Assembly (NCBI GenBank): GCA_029239355.1
Contig: JAQZAZ010000019.1
Location: 1 to 55,557 of the forward strand
Reading direction: 5' to 3'
DNA length: 55,557 nucleotides
DNA from: Sphingobacterium sp.
GTDB taxonomy: Bacteria > Bacteroidota > Bacteroidia > Sphingobacteriales > Sphingobacteriaceae
The translations under genes and the position numbers were made by a program. Positions 10,240 to 18,855 of the stretch are shown piece after piece (positions within the stretch are counted from its first letter, which is position 1; each line of letters begins with the position of its first letter). The notes below the pieces were generated by a model. It had not been told where the DNA came from. It did not search any database and saw only the letters and a program-made list of their open reading frames with translations.

Positions 10240-10283
10240 TTAAATACATATACGTATTTAGTGGACGATGAGACGATGCTACA

Positions 10284-10838
10284 CTAAAAAATAGTTAAAA
10301 AGATGAATAATGCTATTGAAATTTCAAAATTGTCCAGGATATATTGGCGGACAAATTTGTTCCCTTTGACCAGTTGATCCCGGACGGTATTGACAGAGAT
10401 ACCTAATCGGTCTGCAATTTCCTGATTATCCAAAAACTCCTCCTTACTTAACAGGAATATCTCCAAACGCGCTTTCGGAAGCTTTTCGATCGCTGCGCGA
10501 TAAACACGCTCTAAATCTTTAAAACGGATAGATTCCTCGTTCGAATTATCCACCAGTTTGGAAGTATCAACGCCATCTATGTTAAATTGGAATCGCACTT
10601 TTTGCTTCCTTAGTTCATCAAATACGAGATTCTTTGCGATTGTATACAAGTACGATTGGGGATTTTTCATTTCATCCAATTCTGTCCATTTTTTCCAGAT
10701 ACGGGAAAAAGCCTCCTGCACCACATCGGCAGCTGCATCTACTTCCTTCAGGTGTAACAAAGCATATTTATATACCTTATCTTTATAAGACAAAAAGAAA
10801 TTTTTAAAATCTAGAATATCGTGTTTTTCAATAGGCAT
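10284..10838 (-). CDS. ECF RNA polymerase sigma factor (Bacteroidota family 1 type)
   Basis: The 184-residue sigma-70 family protein has region 2 (FKNFFLSYKDKVYKYALLHL, then DVVQEAFSRIWKKW and NPQSYLYTIAKNLVFDELRK). Region 4 carries a helix-turn-helix (LDNQEIADRLGISVNTVRDQL, about 135-160). A hydrophobic tail ends the protein (ISIALFIFLTIF), a feature often seen in the Bacteroidota polysaccharide-locus sigma factors. It is the first gene of the operon, followed by its FecR anti-sigma factor. It probably drives the downstream SusC/SusD genes. I saw no TAnnTTTG element upstream, which leaves the operon's own promoter unassigned. Confidence 0.95.
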   Translation of the reverse strand: MPIEKHDILDFKNFFLSYKDKVYKYALLHLKEVDAAADVVQEAFSRIWKKWTELDEMKNPQSYLYTIAKNLVFDELRKQKVRFQFNIDGVDTSKLVDNSNEESIRFKDLERVYRAAIEKLPKARLEIFLLSKEEFLDNQEIADRLGISVNTVRDQLVKGNKFVRQYILDNFEISIALFIFLTIF

Positions 10839-11067
10839 CCTTCATCACTCATAATTGATCTTACAAGTTTAGGTAGAATTTTTCAAAATATCTGAATGAA
10901 AGTATAGCGTAGATCAAAGCTTGTTTTTGCCAAATGCAGATATAACATTTTAGCTATAATTAATTTACATTAAATTAACTCATAGGATGAGCTATTTCAA
11001 GTGAGTTGATAAAAAGCATTGTTGTAAGGCAAAGAAGTGGGGGCTTGACAACAAATTTTATTCAAGA

Positions 11068-11100
11068 ATAAATCCCAGTGGAAATACCAATGGGATTTAT
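11068..11100 (-). terminator. Putative terminator after the DUF3843-like gene
   Basis: ATAAATCCCA (11068-11077) pairs with TGGGATTTAT (11091-11100). The stem extends inward by three more pairs after one mismatch, leaving a 5-base loop. It lies 30 bases downstream of the minus-strand stop. The T-tract is weak, so termination is probable rather than certain. Confidence 0.55.
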
Positions 11101-11130
11101 AGAAAAACTATTAACGCGCTCTAAAAGCGA

Positions 11131-12723
11131 TTATTTTATCAATGGGAATGGTCCTAGAAAGTAACTGCCCCTTTTATAAAAACGCAGGAAAAAATCCAAT
11201 ACTTCTTCTTCCAGCGGAAAGAAGAATTGTTTATCTACCTCCATTTTGAATAGGTTGGCATAATACTTTGGCAATTCACTAGGGAAAAAGTCTTCTACCA
11301 ACAGATTCAAGAAATAACGGGCAAACGGGACATCTGCTTCCGTTTCCTTTTCTTCTTTTTCTATAAATGGATTATGCTCCAATGGAAAGAATTCTTCTAT
11401 TCCACCAAATACCTCTAATCCTGTTTTTGGATTGAAGAAAACTGTTACTTTAGCATCTGCCGTAAGGTCCAATTTTGATTCTGGAAGTGGTGACTCTTCT
11501 TTGCTTGGGAATTTTTGCTGATATCTTTGAAAGAATTCACTCGCAAACTCCTTCACTTCGCACCCCTCCATAAAAGCTACAGCAGCCTTTTGCTCAGACT
11601 GGAATAATTTACCCATATCTTTGAGTTGCTTTTCTGTTTTTTTCAGGCTCTTGTCCTTACCGCTCATCGCTTCAATACGGTAGGTCATCTCATATTGTTC
11701 CGGTAGATCAAAATTCACCTCTTCGGGGTTAACTACTGTCATAATCCCGGAGAGATTCCAAGCATCTTTCCAAGGAACGATTTCCATATAGAACGATAAT
11801 ACTTCCGAAGGTTCGACAAACTCTTGAATAGAATCCTTAAAAATTTTGAATTCTGTTTTTGTACTAATATGTTTTACGTGGACAAATTGTTCATCCATTT
11901 TCACATAGTCAAAAAAACTATGGATTCGGTTGCCTAAAGTTTTAACAGCACTATAAAGCGCATGTCCTTTACCCACAACTTCGGCAACAAATTCAGATGA
12001 CTTAAGAGCAAATAAATGCAGTCTATAATTGTTAAAATGATTATCACGAACACGGTAAACCATTTGTTGCAATTGTGCCTGATCATGTTGATATCTTCCC
12101 AATTCCGCAACTTGAATAAGATGATTGAGGTTGGTATTATACTCACCAGCAGTCAGATAATTTGTTGCGACAAGTTTCTCTATAAAATTACGAACATCAA
12201 AGTAATTCGCATTTTCATCCAGTGAATATTCCAATTTTAATTTTGGATTTTCTGGCGCCACTTCATAATGTTCTTCCAAAATAGCGTAAGCTAGATCCGT
12301 GATCAATTGGATCAAACGGCCATGAGGATCAATAAACAAGTGTGGGTTGCGTTCACTAAAAAATAACCAAGTCAATACAGCAACGTCTTCACTATTGATA
12401 TCCTCAGGAAAGTAGTCCAACAGATTATCGTCCTTGTAGAAAGGCAGGAACTCCTTGTACAGTTCCTTATGAATGGTTCTAAAAGCAGCAAATATCCCTG
12501 TATTCGCAATAACATCCTCCAAATAACAAGTCAGGTAAATACTTAATGTTTTTAAGGCGTCCGTCTGAATCAGGTCATTTGTTTCAGGTTCTTCAAACCA
12601 CAATGTCGATAAATTATCGTTGATCTGGTTGGCAACTTTTAAATAATAACTATCTATATCGTTTGCTTTCTGGTACGTATGGTGTGCAATCCAATCTTGA
12701 ATAAAAATTCTGTTTCCTCTCAT
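11131..12723 (-). CDS. DUF3843-like protein of unknown function
   Basis: I place the start at the ATG at 12723 (530 residues). The frame stays open to an earlier ATG at 12786, but a TAnnTTTG promoter element lies inside that extension (12741-12748), and the family normally begins close to a RIFIQDW-like segment, as here (NRIFIQDWIAHHTYQKAND). The sequence is acidic and soluble, with no signal peptide or membrane span. The blocks LTCYLEDVIANTGIFAAF and HKELYKEFLPFY resemble what I recall of DUF3843 from Bacteroides. The C-terminal part is rich in acidic and aromatic residues (FFPLEEEVLDFFLRFY). The function of the family is not known, and the gene appears to be a single transcription unit. Confidence 0.75.
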   Translation of the reverse strand: MRGNRIFIQDWIAHHTYQKANDIDSYYLKVANQINDNLSTLWFEEPETNDLIQTDALKTLSIYLTCYLEDVIANTGIFAAFRTIHKELYKEFLPFYKDDNLLDYFPEDINSEDVAVLTWLFFSERNPHLFIDPHGRLIQLITDLAYAILEEHYEVAPENPKLKLEYSLDENANYFDVRNFIEKLVATNYLTAGEYNTNLNHLIQVAELGRYQHDQAQLQQMVYRVRDNHFNNYRLHLFALKSSEFVAEVVGKGHALYSAVKTLGNRIHSFFDYVKMDEQFVHVKHISTKTEFKIFKDSIQEFVEPSEVLSFYMEIVPWKDAWNLSGIMTVVNPEEVNFDLPEQYEMTYRIEAMSGKDKSLKKTEKQLKDMGKLFQSEQKAAVAFMEGCEVKEFASEFFQRYQQKFPSKEESPLPESKLDLTADAKVTVFFNPKTGLEVFGGIEEFFPLEHNPFIEKEEKETEADVPFARYFLNLLVEDFFPSELPKYYANLFKMEVDKQFFFPLEEEVLDFFLRFYKRGSYFLGPFPLIK

Positions 12724-12740
12724 ATGAAAAATGCTAAATC

Positions 12741-12748
12741 CAAAAGTA
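12741..12748 (-). promoter_or_regulatory. -7 promoter element (TACTTTTG) for the DUF3843-like gene
   Basis: It matches the Bacteroidota -7 consensus TAnnTTTG on the minus strand, 17 bases before the ATG at 12723, implying a very short leader. It argues against the longer start at 12786. No convincing -33 element was seen. Confidence 0.5.
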
Positions 12749-12892
12749 GCCAAATTTTCGAAATTTCCATGATTACAAAATGACATGCAAAAACGAAAAT
12801 AATTTTGGCTGATCCATCCGTCCGATATTGGACAAAATGATTACGGACAGATTCGTCCAACGACGATAAAGGAAATCTGACGAAAACAAAAA

Positions 12893-12913
12893 GAGATGCC
12901 ATATAGGCATCTC
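12893..12913 (-). terminator. Terminator of the CpsB-like phosphatase gene
   Basis: GAGATGCC/GGCATCTC forms an 8-bp stem with a 5-base loop, followed on the minus strand by TTTTTGTTTTC. It lies about 25 bases after the stop codon at 12938. Confidence 0.85.
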
Positions 12914-12937
12914 CGTAACATAAATTTTGTCTTTTCT

Positions 12938-13738
12938 TTATCCAGCAGCAATGACATTATCATTGCTTCCCAAATGATCCTGGAGTGTCGGATTCAAGAT
13001 ATTACATGTTTTAAGTAAGTCGCGTACAGGATATTTCGCAACGATTTCTTCCAACGCGGTCAAATGCCGGTTATGATGTACATCCGTTCCGACAAAATCA
13101 TACATGCCCGATTTAATCATTGTCAAGGCTGCAGATTTCACTTCAACACCATAGTATCTGCTGATCGAAAGAAGGTTTAATTGCAACATACAACCAGCAT
13201 CTTTGATCTGTTTGAACATATTGAAATTATAATGGTAATAATTATAACGTTCCGGATGTGCCAATATTGGTTGATAACCAAGATTTTGAATATCCAAAAT
13301 AGTTTGGAATAAAGCCTTAGATTCCTGTAGATAAGACATCTCAATAAGTACATATCCCCCTGGCATTACACAAAGCTCATTGGTATCGATCAACCTTGCA
13401 ATTCCATCGTCTATCATATGCTCAGCGGCAGGATAAATCTCAGGAATATTAGGTAGGTGTTTGATACCATTCACCAACTTGTCTTTGGCATCTTCAATCG
13501 TTTGGATTGAATTCGGATGCACACCTTCCATAATATGGGGTGTACAAATAAATTTTTCAAATCCCATTCTTCCCAAGCCCTTCAATAAATCAATTGATTG
13601 TTCAATAGACTGACTTCCGTCATCTATTCCTGGGAGGATATGGTTGTGCATATCCACTTCTAAAAAGGCGAGTGTACCTACAACCTTTATTTTTGAATCT
13701 TGAGTTTTGTTTCCAAACAGTTTTGAAAATATCCCCAT
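12938..13738 (-). CDS. CpsB/YwqE-type PHP-fold protein-tyrosine phosphatase
   Basis: The 266-residue protein has a PHP-fold metal site starting at VDMHNHILPGIDDGS (about 28-42). Further metal-ligand motifs are CTPHIMEGVHPN (about 65), AAEHMIDD (about 105), LAHPERYNYY (about 160) and FVGTDVHHNRH (about 217). These fit the CpsB/CapC/YwqE family, metal-dependent phosphatases that dephosphorylate bacterial tyrosine kinases (BY-kinases) and so control capsule or exopolysaccharide synthesis. The length fits the family (about 240-260) plus a short basic N-terminal extension (FSKLFGNK). No exopolysaccharide genes are adjacent, so it acts in trans or on other phosphotyrosine proteins. Confidence 0.9.
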   Translation of the reverse strand: MGIFSKLFGNKTQDSKIKVVGTLAFLEVDMHNHILPGIDDGSQSIEQSIDLLKGLGRMGFEKFICTPHIMEGVHPNSIQTIEDAKDKLVNGIKHLPNIPEIYPAAEHMIDDGIARLIDTNELCVMPGGYVLIEMSYLQESKALFQTILDIQNLGYQPILAHPERYNYYHYNFNMFKQIKDAGCMLQLNLLSISRYYGVEVKSAALTMIKSGMYDFVGTDVHHNRHLTALEEIVAKYPVRDLLKTCNILNPTLQDHLGSNDNVIAAG

Positions 13739-13793
13739 AGCATATTATTAAGTATAAATTGTTTAGTTATCTGTTATCACAAATAACAAACCA

Positions 13794-13801
13794 CAAAAGT
13801 A
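13794..13801 (-). promoter_or_regulatory. -7 promoter element (TACTTTTG) for the CpsB-like gene
   Basis: It is an exact TAnnTTTG match on the minus strand, 55 bases before the start codon at 13738, and predicts a leader of about 50 bases. No clear -33 element was seen. Confidence 0.5.
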
Positions 13802-13873
13802 CCACTATCCCTCTAAAAAACACATAATATTATATTAACATTATAAAAATATAACCATAATATTACAAACATT

Positions 13874-13908
13874 GCATCAAACAATTTTACAATTAAATTG
13901 TCTGATGC
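13874..13908 (-). terminator. Putative terminator of the DUF4836-like gene
   Basis: GCATCAAACAATTT (13874-13887) and AAATTGTCTGATGC (13895-13908) form a 14-bp stem with one mismatch, which is a G-U pair in the minus-strand RNA, and a 7-base loop. It begins 21 bases after the stop codon of the minus-strand gene. The downstream tract is T-rich but interrupted. Confidence 0.6.
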
Positions 13909-13928
13909 TCCGTATCATACATATTTAT

Positions 13929-15896
13929 TTATTTTCCGATCTCTAATAAAATTTGGTCGATCATGTAACTAATTGCCCCCTCTTTTGTCTGTGGAAGCTT
14001 TGAAGACATTTCTGCCTCCATACGGTTCCCCACAATTCCTTTCGAGGTGATTGCCGTACTGCCATATTGATTCAGTTGTGCAACAGTTTTGTCCCATTGT
14101 CTTCCGGGACTAACACCCATCTCCTGGAGCATGGCTGGCAACTTTTGCAGGTCAAAAGCTGCTGACATTTTATTCTGTTTCATCAACTTAATAAAATCTT
14201 TATTCGCAGGGGCAGTCATCTTATTTTGACGGATATCATGTAGCGATAAAGAATCATTACTTACCATCACCAAATCATCTTTCAGCAGCACGTACATCGG
14301 GAAATCCATTGCTTTTTTCGACGCAAATGCATAGATACCATCTTGTGTTTTACCTAAGGTTTTGGCAATCGCAAGATCCAGTCCTTTTTTGATCAGACGT
14401 TGATCCTTCGAAGTAAACATCCAGATAAATACCGGTAACGTTTCATCCTTTGTTTTCTTTACTTCCGTTGCGTTATAATCATCATCATAACTATAATCAA
14501 TATATTCCTTGCGGAATTTGCGCAAACCATTGACCACAAAAAGATGATCCCCGGGCATCACCTGTACAATTGCTTTCTCATCTAGTGCAACTTCAAGTGC
14601 CATTAGCCCCCATTCCACCAAATCTTGCTGAGGACCTAATAATCCGCCATAGTATTTTGCCACATAACTCGGCATATCACGTAAATAGGCTTCTGAATTG
14701 ATATTAACGTTAAAGAATCCAAGCGTTTTATCCGTCAAATATTTACTGAATTTTCCATTTGGCTTTCTGGCATAAAGCCGTTTGGACAAGTCGGCCAGAT
14801 CTTTATCTAAGCCCATCGACCCTTTTAATTTCAAGACGTTTCCGTCCTGCGATAGATCGAGTATTCCGTCCTGATATCCGGTTTTGAACTTATCCATATT
14901 AATACCCATGTAGAGATAAGGAATCGATTTATAAGGCATAAGGCCGCGGTAAAGTTCTTCAACATGCGGTACGTAAAGACGAATCAATCCCAGGTTTTTG
15001 AGCACCTTATTCTGATCCGAAACAGAGAGGGGTTTATAAGAAGCAGAAAGCAAACGCGTAGCTTCTCCTGTCAACCATTTATCACGAAGCGCATTGCGTA
15101 TGGAATCATTTTTTCGATTTTGATCCTCATAGGCTGTATAAAGCGAATCGTAATAACTTGGGTCATGCATTTCAGCCGGAGCGACATCCATTGGCACAGC
15201 TTCCTCCACACTTGCCACGAGCGTATCGGGCACGCTCTCTATGATTGTCGGCGGGCTCGGTGGATCTATTCTCTTTTCATCTTCTTCCCACCCTACGGCC
15301 ACTGCTGCCGAATCCGCAACTGCCGCCGCAGAATCTATCTCTGGAGAATATGCATCAGCCGCAGGGGCCATATAGGCTACCTTCTTGATCCCGTACCGAC
15401 TTGCAACTGAATCATTATCAAAGAAGGTTGTACTCATCGTCGAAGAAATAAAACGTGCTATTCGTTCGTTGTAAACCAACATACTTCCTGGTTTCAGCGC
15501 TATGGTAGAATAGCCATTGGCAAGAGGTTTAGGTTCCCCAGCATCATGTAATAACTTCTCAAATTGTCCCTTATTGGACAGTGGAAATATAAACTCTATA
15601 AAACTCACACTATCTGTCTTTCTGCTATAGAAATACGACGTCTGCGTAAGATCAATACCTAAATTTTTGATATCATTTCCAACTGAAGCACCCGACTTTT
15701 CAATCTGCTTGAAGAGGCCTGCCTTCTGAAGCAACTCGTTCAATTTGTTGGCATTCGCTTTCTGAACAATCTCCTTTACATTAAAAGCCGCTATCATTTC
15801 AGCGTTTTCTGGAATGAGCTTAATTAGATCCTGAGATTTCACGCTCCCCATTAAGGAGAAACATATCAGTCCGGACAATAAATTTTTTGATTTCAT
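13929..15896 (-). CDS. DUF4836-like exported protein of unknown function
   Basis: The 655-residue protein has a Sec-type signal peptide (about 1-22, GLICFSLMGSVKSQ). It then opens with LIKLIPENAEMIAAFNVKEIVQKA, which resembles the start of DUF4836 family proteins (a 'values at risk of being zero' type of long beta-rich domain common in Bacteroidota). A low-complexity acidic and alanine-rich linker at about 175-240 (AADAYSPEIDSAAAVADSAA, then PSPPTIIES) splits the domain. The remainder is beta-rich with LGFFNVNINSEAYLRDMP. It is the second gene of a two-gene unit, 5 bases after the lipoprotein gene. The family assignment is moderate, and no catalytic motif was seen. Confidence 0.65.
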   Translation of the reverse strand: MKSKNLLSGLICFSLMGSVKSQDLIKLIPENAEMIAAFNVKEIVQKANANKLNELLQKAGLFKQIEKSGASVGNDIKNLGIDLTQTSYFYSRKTDSVSFIEFIFPLSNKGQFEKLLHDAGEPKPLANGYSTIALKPGSMLVYNERIARFISSTMSTTFFDNDSVASRYGIKKVAYMAPAADAYSPEIDSAAAVADSAAVAVGWEEDEKRIDPPSPPTIIESVPDTLVASVEEAVPMDVAPAEMHDPSYYDSLYTAYEDQNRKNDSIRNALRDKWLTGEATRLLSASYKPLSVSDQNKVLKNLGLIRLYVPHVEELYRGLMPYKSIPYLYMGINMDKFKTGYQDGILDLSQDGNVLKLKGSMGLDKDLADLSKRLYARKPNGKFSKYLTDKTLGFFNVNINSEAYLRDMPSYVAKYYGGLLGPQQDLVEWGLMALEVALDEKAIVQVMPGDHLFVVNGLRKFRKEYIDYSYDDDYNATEVKKTKDETLPVFIWMFTSKDQRLIKKGLDLAIAKTLGKTQDGIYAFASKKAMDFPMYVLLKDDLVMVSNDSLSLHDIRQNKMTAPANKDFIKLMKQNKMSAAFDLQKLPAMLQEMGVSPGRQWDKTVAQLNQYGSTAITSKGIVGNRMEAEMSSKLPQTKEGAISYMIDQILLEIGK

Positions 15897-15901
15897 ATAG
15901 G

Positions 15902-16606
15902 TTATTTTGTTAATGTAATTTTATTTGCTAAAGTAGATTTACCATAGACCAGATCAGTAAATAATAACTTTAACAGTACGCCCTTCTTGTTTCCGGCAAC
16001 TTTTGCTTTATTATTCGCCTGCGACGCAATCGGCTTTTCAAATCGAATGATCTGGGTATAAAAAGCATCTGCAAACTGTGTCGTGTTATCGCTTCCCAAT
16101 TGATTAAATTTAGCCTTCCAATCACTCGAGGTCACAAATTTGCGTTCAAATATGTTGGTTTGCGCATTATAGTAGTATCTATTTGAGTTTGAGATTTTCG
16201 TCCTAAACCGATTAGCCAATATATCAGAAAAAGCGTTTAACGACTCGATCTGACTAAAGTCACACGAAATATTAACAATAAAGTTTGTAAAATCTGTTTG
16301 ATACTGGACATTAGAAATACCTTTTGTCTGTTTAAGCAACTGAACTGCAGCCCGAATCTCCTTTTCCATCTCCGTTTGCGTTGGTATCTGTATCCCTTTA
16401 ATACTTTTCATCTTCATCAAAGATGAAACTTTTGTTTTGCTTTTACTTAGGTTCAATGTTGCTGCGATATGTCCCGAACCGTTAGGCTTAAGGTCAATCT
16501 GTTCGACAAAATCAAAACAACTGGACAGCGTAAATGTCATTACAATCGCACACAAAGCCACGCAAAGCCTGTTCACTTGAATTTCTAATTTAAATACTTT
16601 CTTCAT
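15902..16606 (-). CDS. Lipoprotein of unknown function, partner of the DUF4836-like protein
   Basis: The 234-residue protein has an N-terminal hydrophobic segment ending TFTLSSCFDF, an SPII lipobox with Cys at about 30. The mature part begins VEQIDLKPNGSGHIAATLNLS, a strand-rich segment, and has a basic C-terminal half. I do not recognise a named domain. It precedes the DUF4836-like gene by 5 bases, so the two are almost certainly cotranscribed and may form an envelope-associated pair. A TAnnTTTG match lies far upstream at 16905-16912 on the minus strand, but a 300-base leader makes it uncertain as the promoter. Confidence 0.7.
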   Translation of the reverse strand: MKKVFKLEIQVNRLCVALCAIVMTFTLSSCFDFVEQIDLKPNGSGHIAATLNLSKSKTKVSSLMKMKSIKGIQIPTQTEMEKEIRAAVQLLKQTKGISNVQYQTDFTNFIVNISCDFSQIESLNAFSDILANRFRTKISNSNRYYYNAQTNIFERKFVTSSDWKAKFNQLGSDNTTQFADAFYTQIIRFEKPIASQANNKAKVAGNKKGVLLKLLFTDLVYGKSTLANKITLTK

Positions 16607-16987
16607 TGCTTTTCAGTAGCGGTTAATATTATCAAATCACTATATCTTCGGGCATTACTAGCAAACATTGTGCTATTTTCTTTGTTTTAGGAAAATTTCA
16701 ATAAAAAGTCCATTATGAACTAGTTTAAGAAGAATAAATTCTTTTTCAACGTTCTGCTTTGCTCACACTAAATAAAATAATCAGCGATAATTCAGCATCA
16801 CATAGTCTTTTGCATAAACCATTGATATGGATTAAAATTAAAAAACGCGATTAATAATTATATTGAAAATCAAAGCCATGCACCATCAAAACACTTTATT
16901 TATCCAAAAGTAAGCTTAGCTTCCCCTTAATTTTACTTTTCTTGAGTATTTTTGCCAACTCTTTATTCACAAACACTAACGACCAAT
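16607..16987. other. Intergenic region between divergent genes
   Basis: 381 AT-rich bases between the lipoprotein gene (minus) and the nuclease gene (plus). It holds the plus-strand -7 element at 16947-16954 and a minus-strand TACTTTTG at 16905-16912. I found no RNA gene or credible small ORF. Confidence 0.6.
16947..16954 (+). promoter_or_regulatory. -7 promoter element (TATTTTTG) for the nuclease gene
   Basis: It is an exact TAnnTTTG match 33 bases before the ATG at 16988. The TTG codon at 16952 lies inside this element and so cannot be the start. No clear -33 element was seen. Confidence 0.5.
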
Positions 16988-18592
16988 ATGATTTACAAGT
17001 CAATGGCTATTCCACAGCACAGCATGTGTCGAATAGTTTATTTTATGATTGCATTACTCACATTCAATTCATGTCAAAAAAATGGAGTCAGAATTGAGCA
17101 AAACCCAGTACAATTTACGCCTACCATCGTTGGGCAAATCAATACGAATCCGACGGCAACCTCTTGGAATAAAAATGATCAAATTGGTGTTTTTATGGTC
17201 AAATCCCGTCAGCCATTAAGCTTTTCTTCAATTGTGAATGGAGTCAACAACCGTCTGTTCACCATCAACGGGAACATATTTCAAAGTAAATCACCCAGTT
17301 ATTTACCCAATGAACAGGTAGATTTCATTGCCTATTATCCTTACAGATCCATCAGCGATTTTAAATACCCCATCGATGTAAGTGATCAAACAAATCTATC
17401 GGCATTGGATCTCATGTATGCGGGCAATACAAAAAACATCAGCAAGACGAACAATACCATCCCGCTTAATTTTGTTAGACAGTTAAGCAAAATTTCCATT
17501 CAGCTTTCCGTTGCCAATACGGCGGCTTTGGAAGCCGGTCAGATTACAGTCAGCATTCCATCGGTACATACAACAGCAGGATTTGACCTCTCAACAGGAA
17601 AATTGAATATCAATCCGAATGAGAAAAAAGATATTCAAGCAAAAGTAACGGTGAGCAGCAAGCAAACCGCTACAATAGAATGCATATTGCTTCCAGGAGA
17701 AGACATCACCCAAAAGTCAATTAAATTTATAGCTCCGAATGGTGATCGTTATACCTGGACAACACCACAAAATGAGCAGCTAAAAAAACTGATCGGCGGG
17801 AATATTTATCGTTTTGATGTCAGCATTAACAATGGTAAACTAAGTGCTGAAACCGGCAATTCACAAGCTTATCCGGAGATCCCCAAAATGAATAATCTGA
17901 ATAATGATGAAGTTTTTATACAACACTTTCTTCCCGATGCAAAGACAGAAAGAAACTATGCCATGTTATACAGTAAAAAACTCAAGATGGCTTATTGGGT
18001 CGCCTATCCATTGTATAATGGCATTCTGGGTTCCGGCAATCGCACAGATGCCTGGGGGTATGATCCCGCCGTGTCAACAGCATTCCAACCCCTGCTGTTT
18101 AAAGGATTCCAACCAACAGGTTATGACCGTGGTCATCAGCTCCCTAGCGCGGACCGCAACTTGAACATAATTCATAATAAAACAACATTTTATTTTACCA
18201 ACATGACCGCACAAGCATCCCGTCTCAACCAAGGTATCTGGGCAAACTTGGAAACTAAAGTGAGAACCTGGACTGCACAATGTGATACCATGTACGTGGT
18301 AACAGGAGCAATGCCGACAAGCGAGACGGACAACCTCCTTGACTTTGCCCGGGACAATGATGGGAAAGATATTGCAAAGCCAAAATATTATTTCAAGGCA
18401 TTGGCGATGAAAAAAGGAGCCGAATACTACACGATCGCCTATAAGATAGACAATGCAACGCCTCCCTCCGGAAGTACTTTTGACACGTATAGACTTACGG
18501 TAAGTGAGCTGGAAAAAGCGACAGGATTTACGTTCTTTCCAGATTTAGATAACACGAAAAAAGGAACTATAAACACTCATATTTGGAAATAA
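16988..18592 (+). CDS. Surface lipoprotein: fimbrillin-like domain fused to a NUC1-type DNA/RNA endonuclease
   Basis: Counting from the ATG at 16988, the protein has 534 residues. A probable SPII signal ends FNSCQKNG. The next roughly 270 residues resemble the Bacteroidota fimbrillin-like (Mfa-like) domain: TATSWNKNDQIGVFMV, VDFIAYYPYRS, then PLNFVRQLSKISIQLSV. The C-terminal roughly 215 residues form a DNA/RNA non-specific endonuclease domain with the catalytic YDRGHQLPSADRN (His at 383) and the Mg-binding region YFTNMTAQASRLNQGIW. The family cleaves single- and double-stranded nucleic acid through a beta-beta-alpha-metal fold. Both halves look intact. The fusion suggests a nuclease displayed at the cell surface for nucleic-acid scavenging or biofilm-DNA turnover. 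It appears monocistronic. ATG at 17003 is an alternative start. Confidence 0.88.
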   Translation: MIYKSMAIPQHSMCRIVYFMIALLTFNSCQKNGVRIEQNPVQFTPTIVGQINTNPTATSWNKNDQIGVFMVKSRQPLSFSSIVNGVNNRLFTINGNIFQSKSPSYLPNEQVDFIAYYPYRSISDFKYPIDVSDQTNLSALDLMYAGNTKNISKTNNTIPLNFVRQLSKISIQLSVANTAALEAGQITVSIPSVHTTAGFDLSTGKLNINPNEKKDIQAKVTVSSKQTATIECILLPGEDITQKSIKFIAPNGDRYTWTTPQNEQLKKLIGGNIYRFDVSINNGKLSAETGNSQAYPEIPKMNNLNNDEVFIQHFLPDAKTERNYAMLYSKKLKMAYWVAYPLYNGILGSGNRTDAWGYDPAVSTAFQPLLFKGFQPTGYDRGHQLPSADRNLNIIHNKTTFYFTNMTAQASRLNQGIWANLETKVRTWTAQCDTMYVVTGAMPTSETDNLLDFARDNDGKDIAKPKYYFKALAMKKGAEYYTIAYKIDNATPPSGSTFDTYRLTVSELEKATGFTFFPDLDNTKKGTINTHIWK

Positions 18593-18703
18593 GTCATCAT
18601 CAATTTGATTCTATTTTACTCTATTGATTGAGAATCTCAAAGAACGACATCGTCCTACGCATGGCAAAGCTAGCACTTTCCAAATCCAAAGATCAATTCA
18701 ATT

Positions 18704-18740
18704 AAAGGCATGAGCTCGAAGTAATCGAGCTCATGCCTTT
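18704..18740. terminator. Perfect 16-bp hairpin, probable terminator after the nuclease gene
   Basis: AAAGGCATGAGCTCGA (18704-18719) and its exact complement (18725-18740) enclose a 5-base loop. It lies 112 bases after the nuclease stop and 115 bases before the HAD gene. The T-run is only three bases long, so attenuation or mRNA protection is also possible. Confidence 0.6.
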
Positions 18741-18855
18741 AAATCTTCATCCATACAAAACCTTTTTCCAAAACATATGAAACGCCACTAATAACACCAT
18801 TTAATTGAGGAACTAGTATTTTAAAACCCTCATAATTTTTTATTAGCTTTAGCAC

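Noticed and set aside
12724..12786. Longer start for the DUF3843-like gene
   Set aside because: The extension contains a TAnnTTTG promoter element and a poorly protein-like sequence (MSFCNHGNFENLATFGF); the ATG at 12723 fits the usual family start.
14964..15410. 148-codon plus-strand frame inside the DUF4836-like gene
   Set aside because: It is a shadow over the low-complexity linker; rich in Arg, Ile and Cys with no start signals.
16952..16987. TTG start for the fimbrillin-nuclease gene
   Set aside because: The TTG falls inside the -7 promoter element, and the ATG at 16988 leads directly into a lipoprotein signal.
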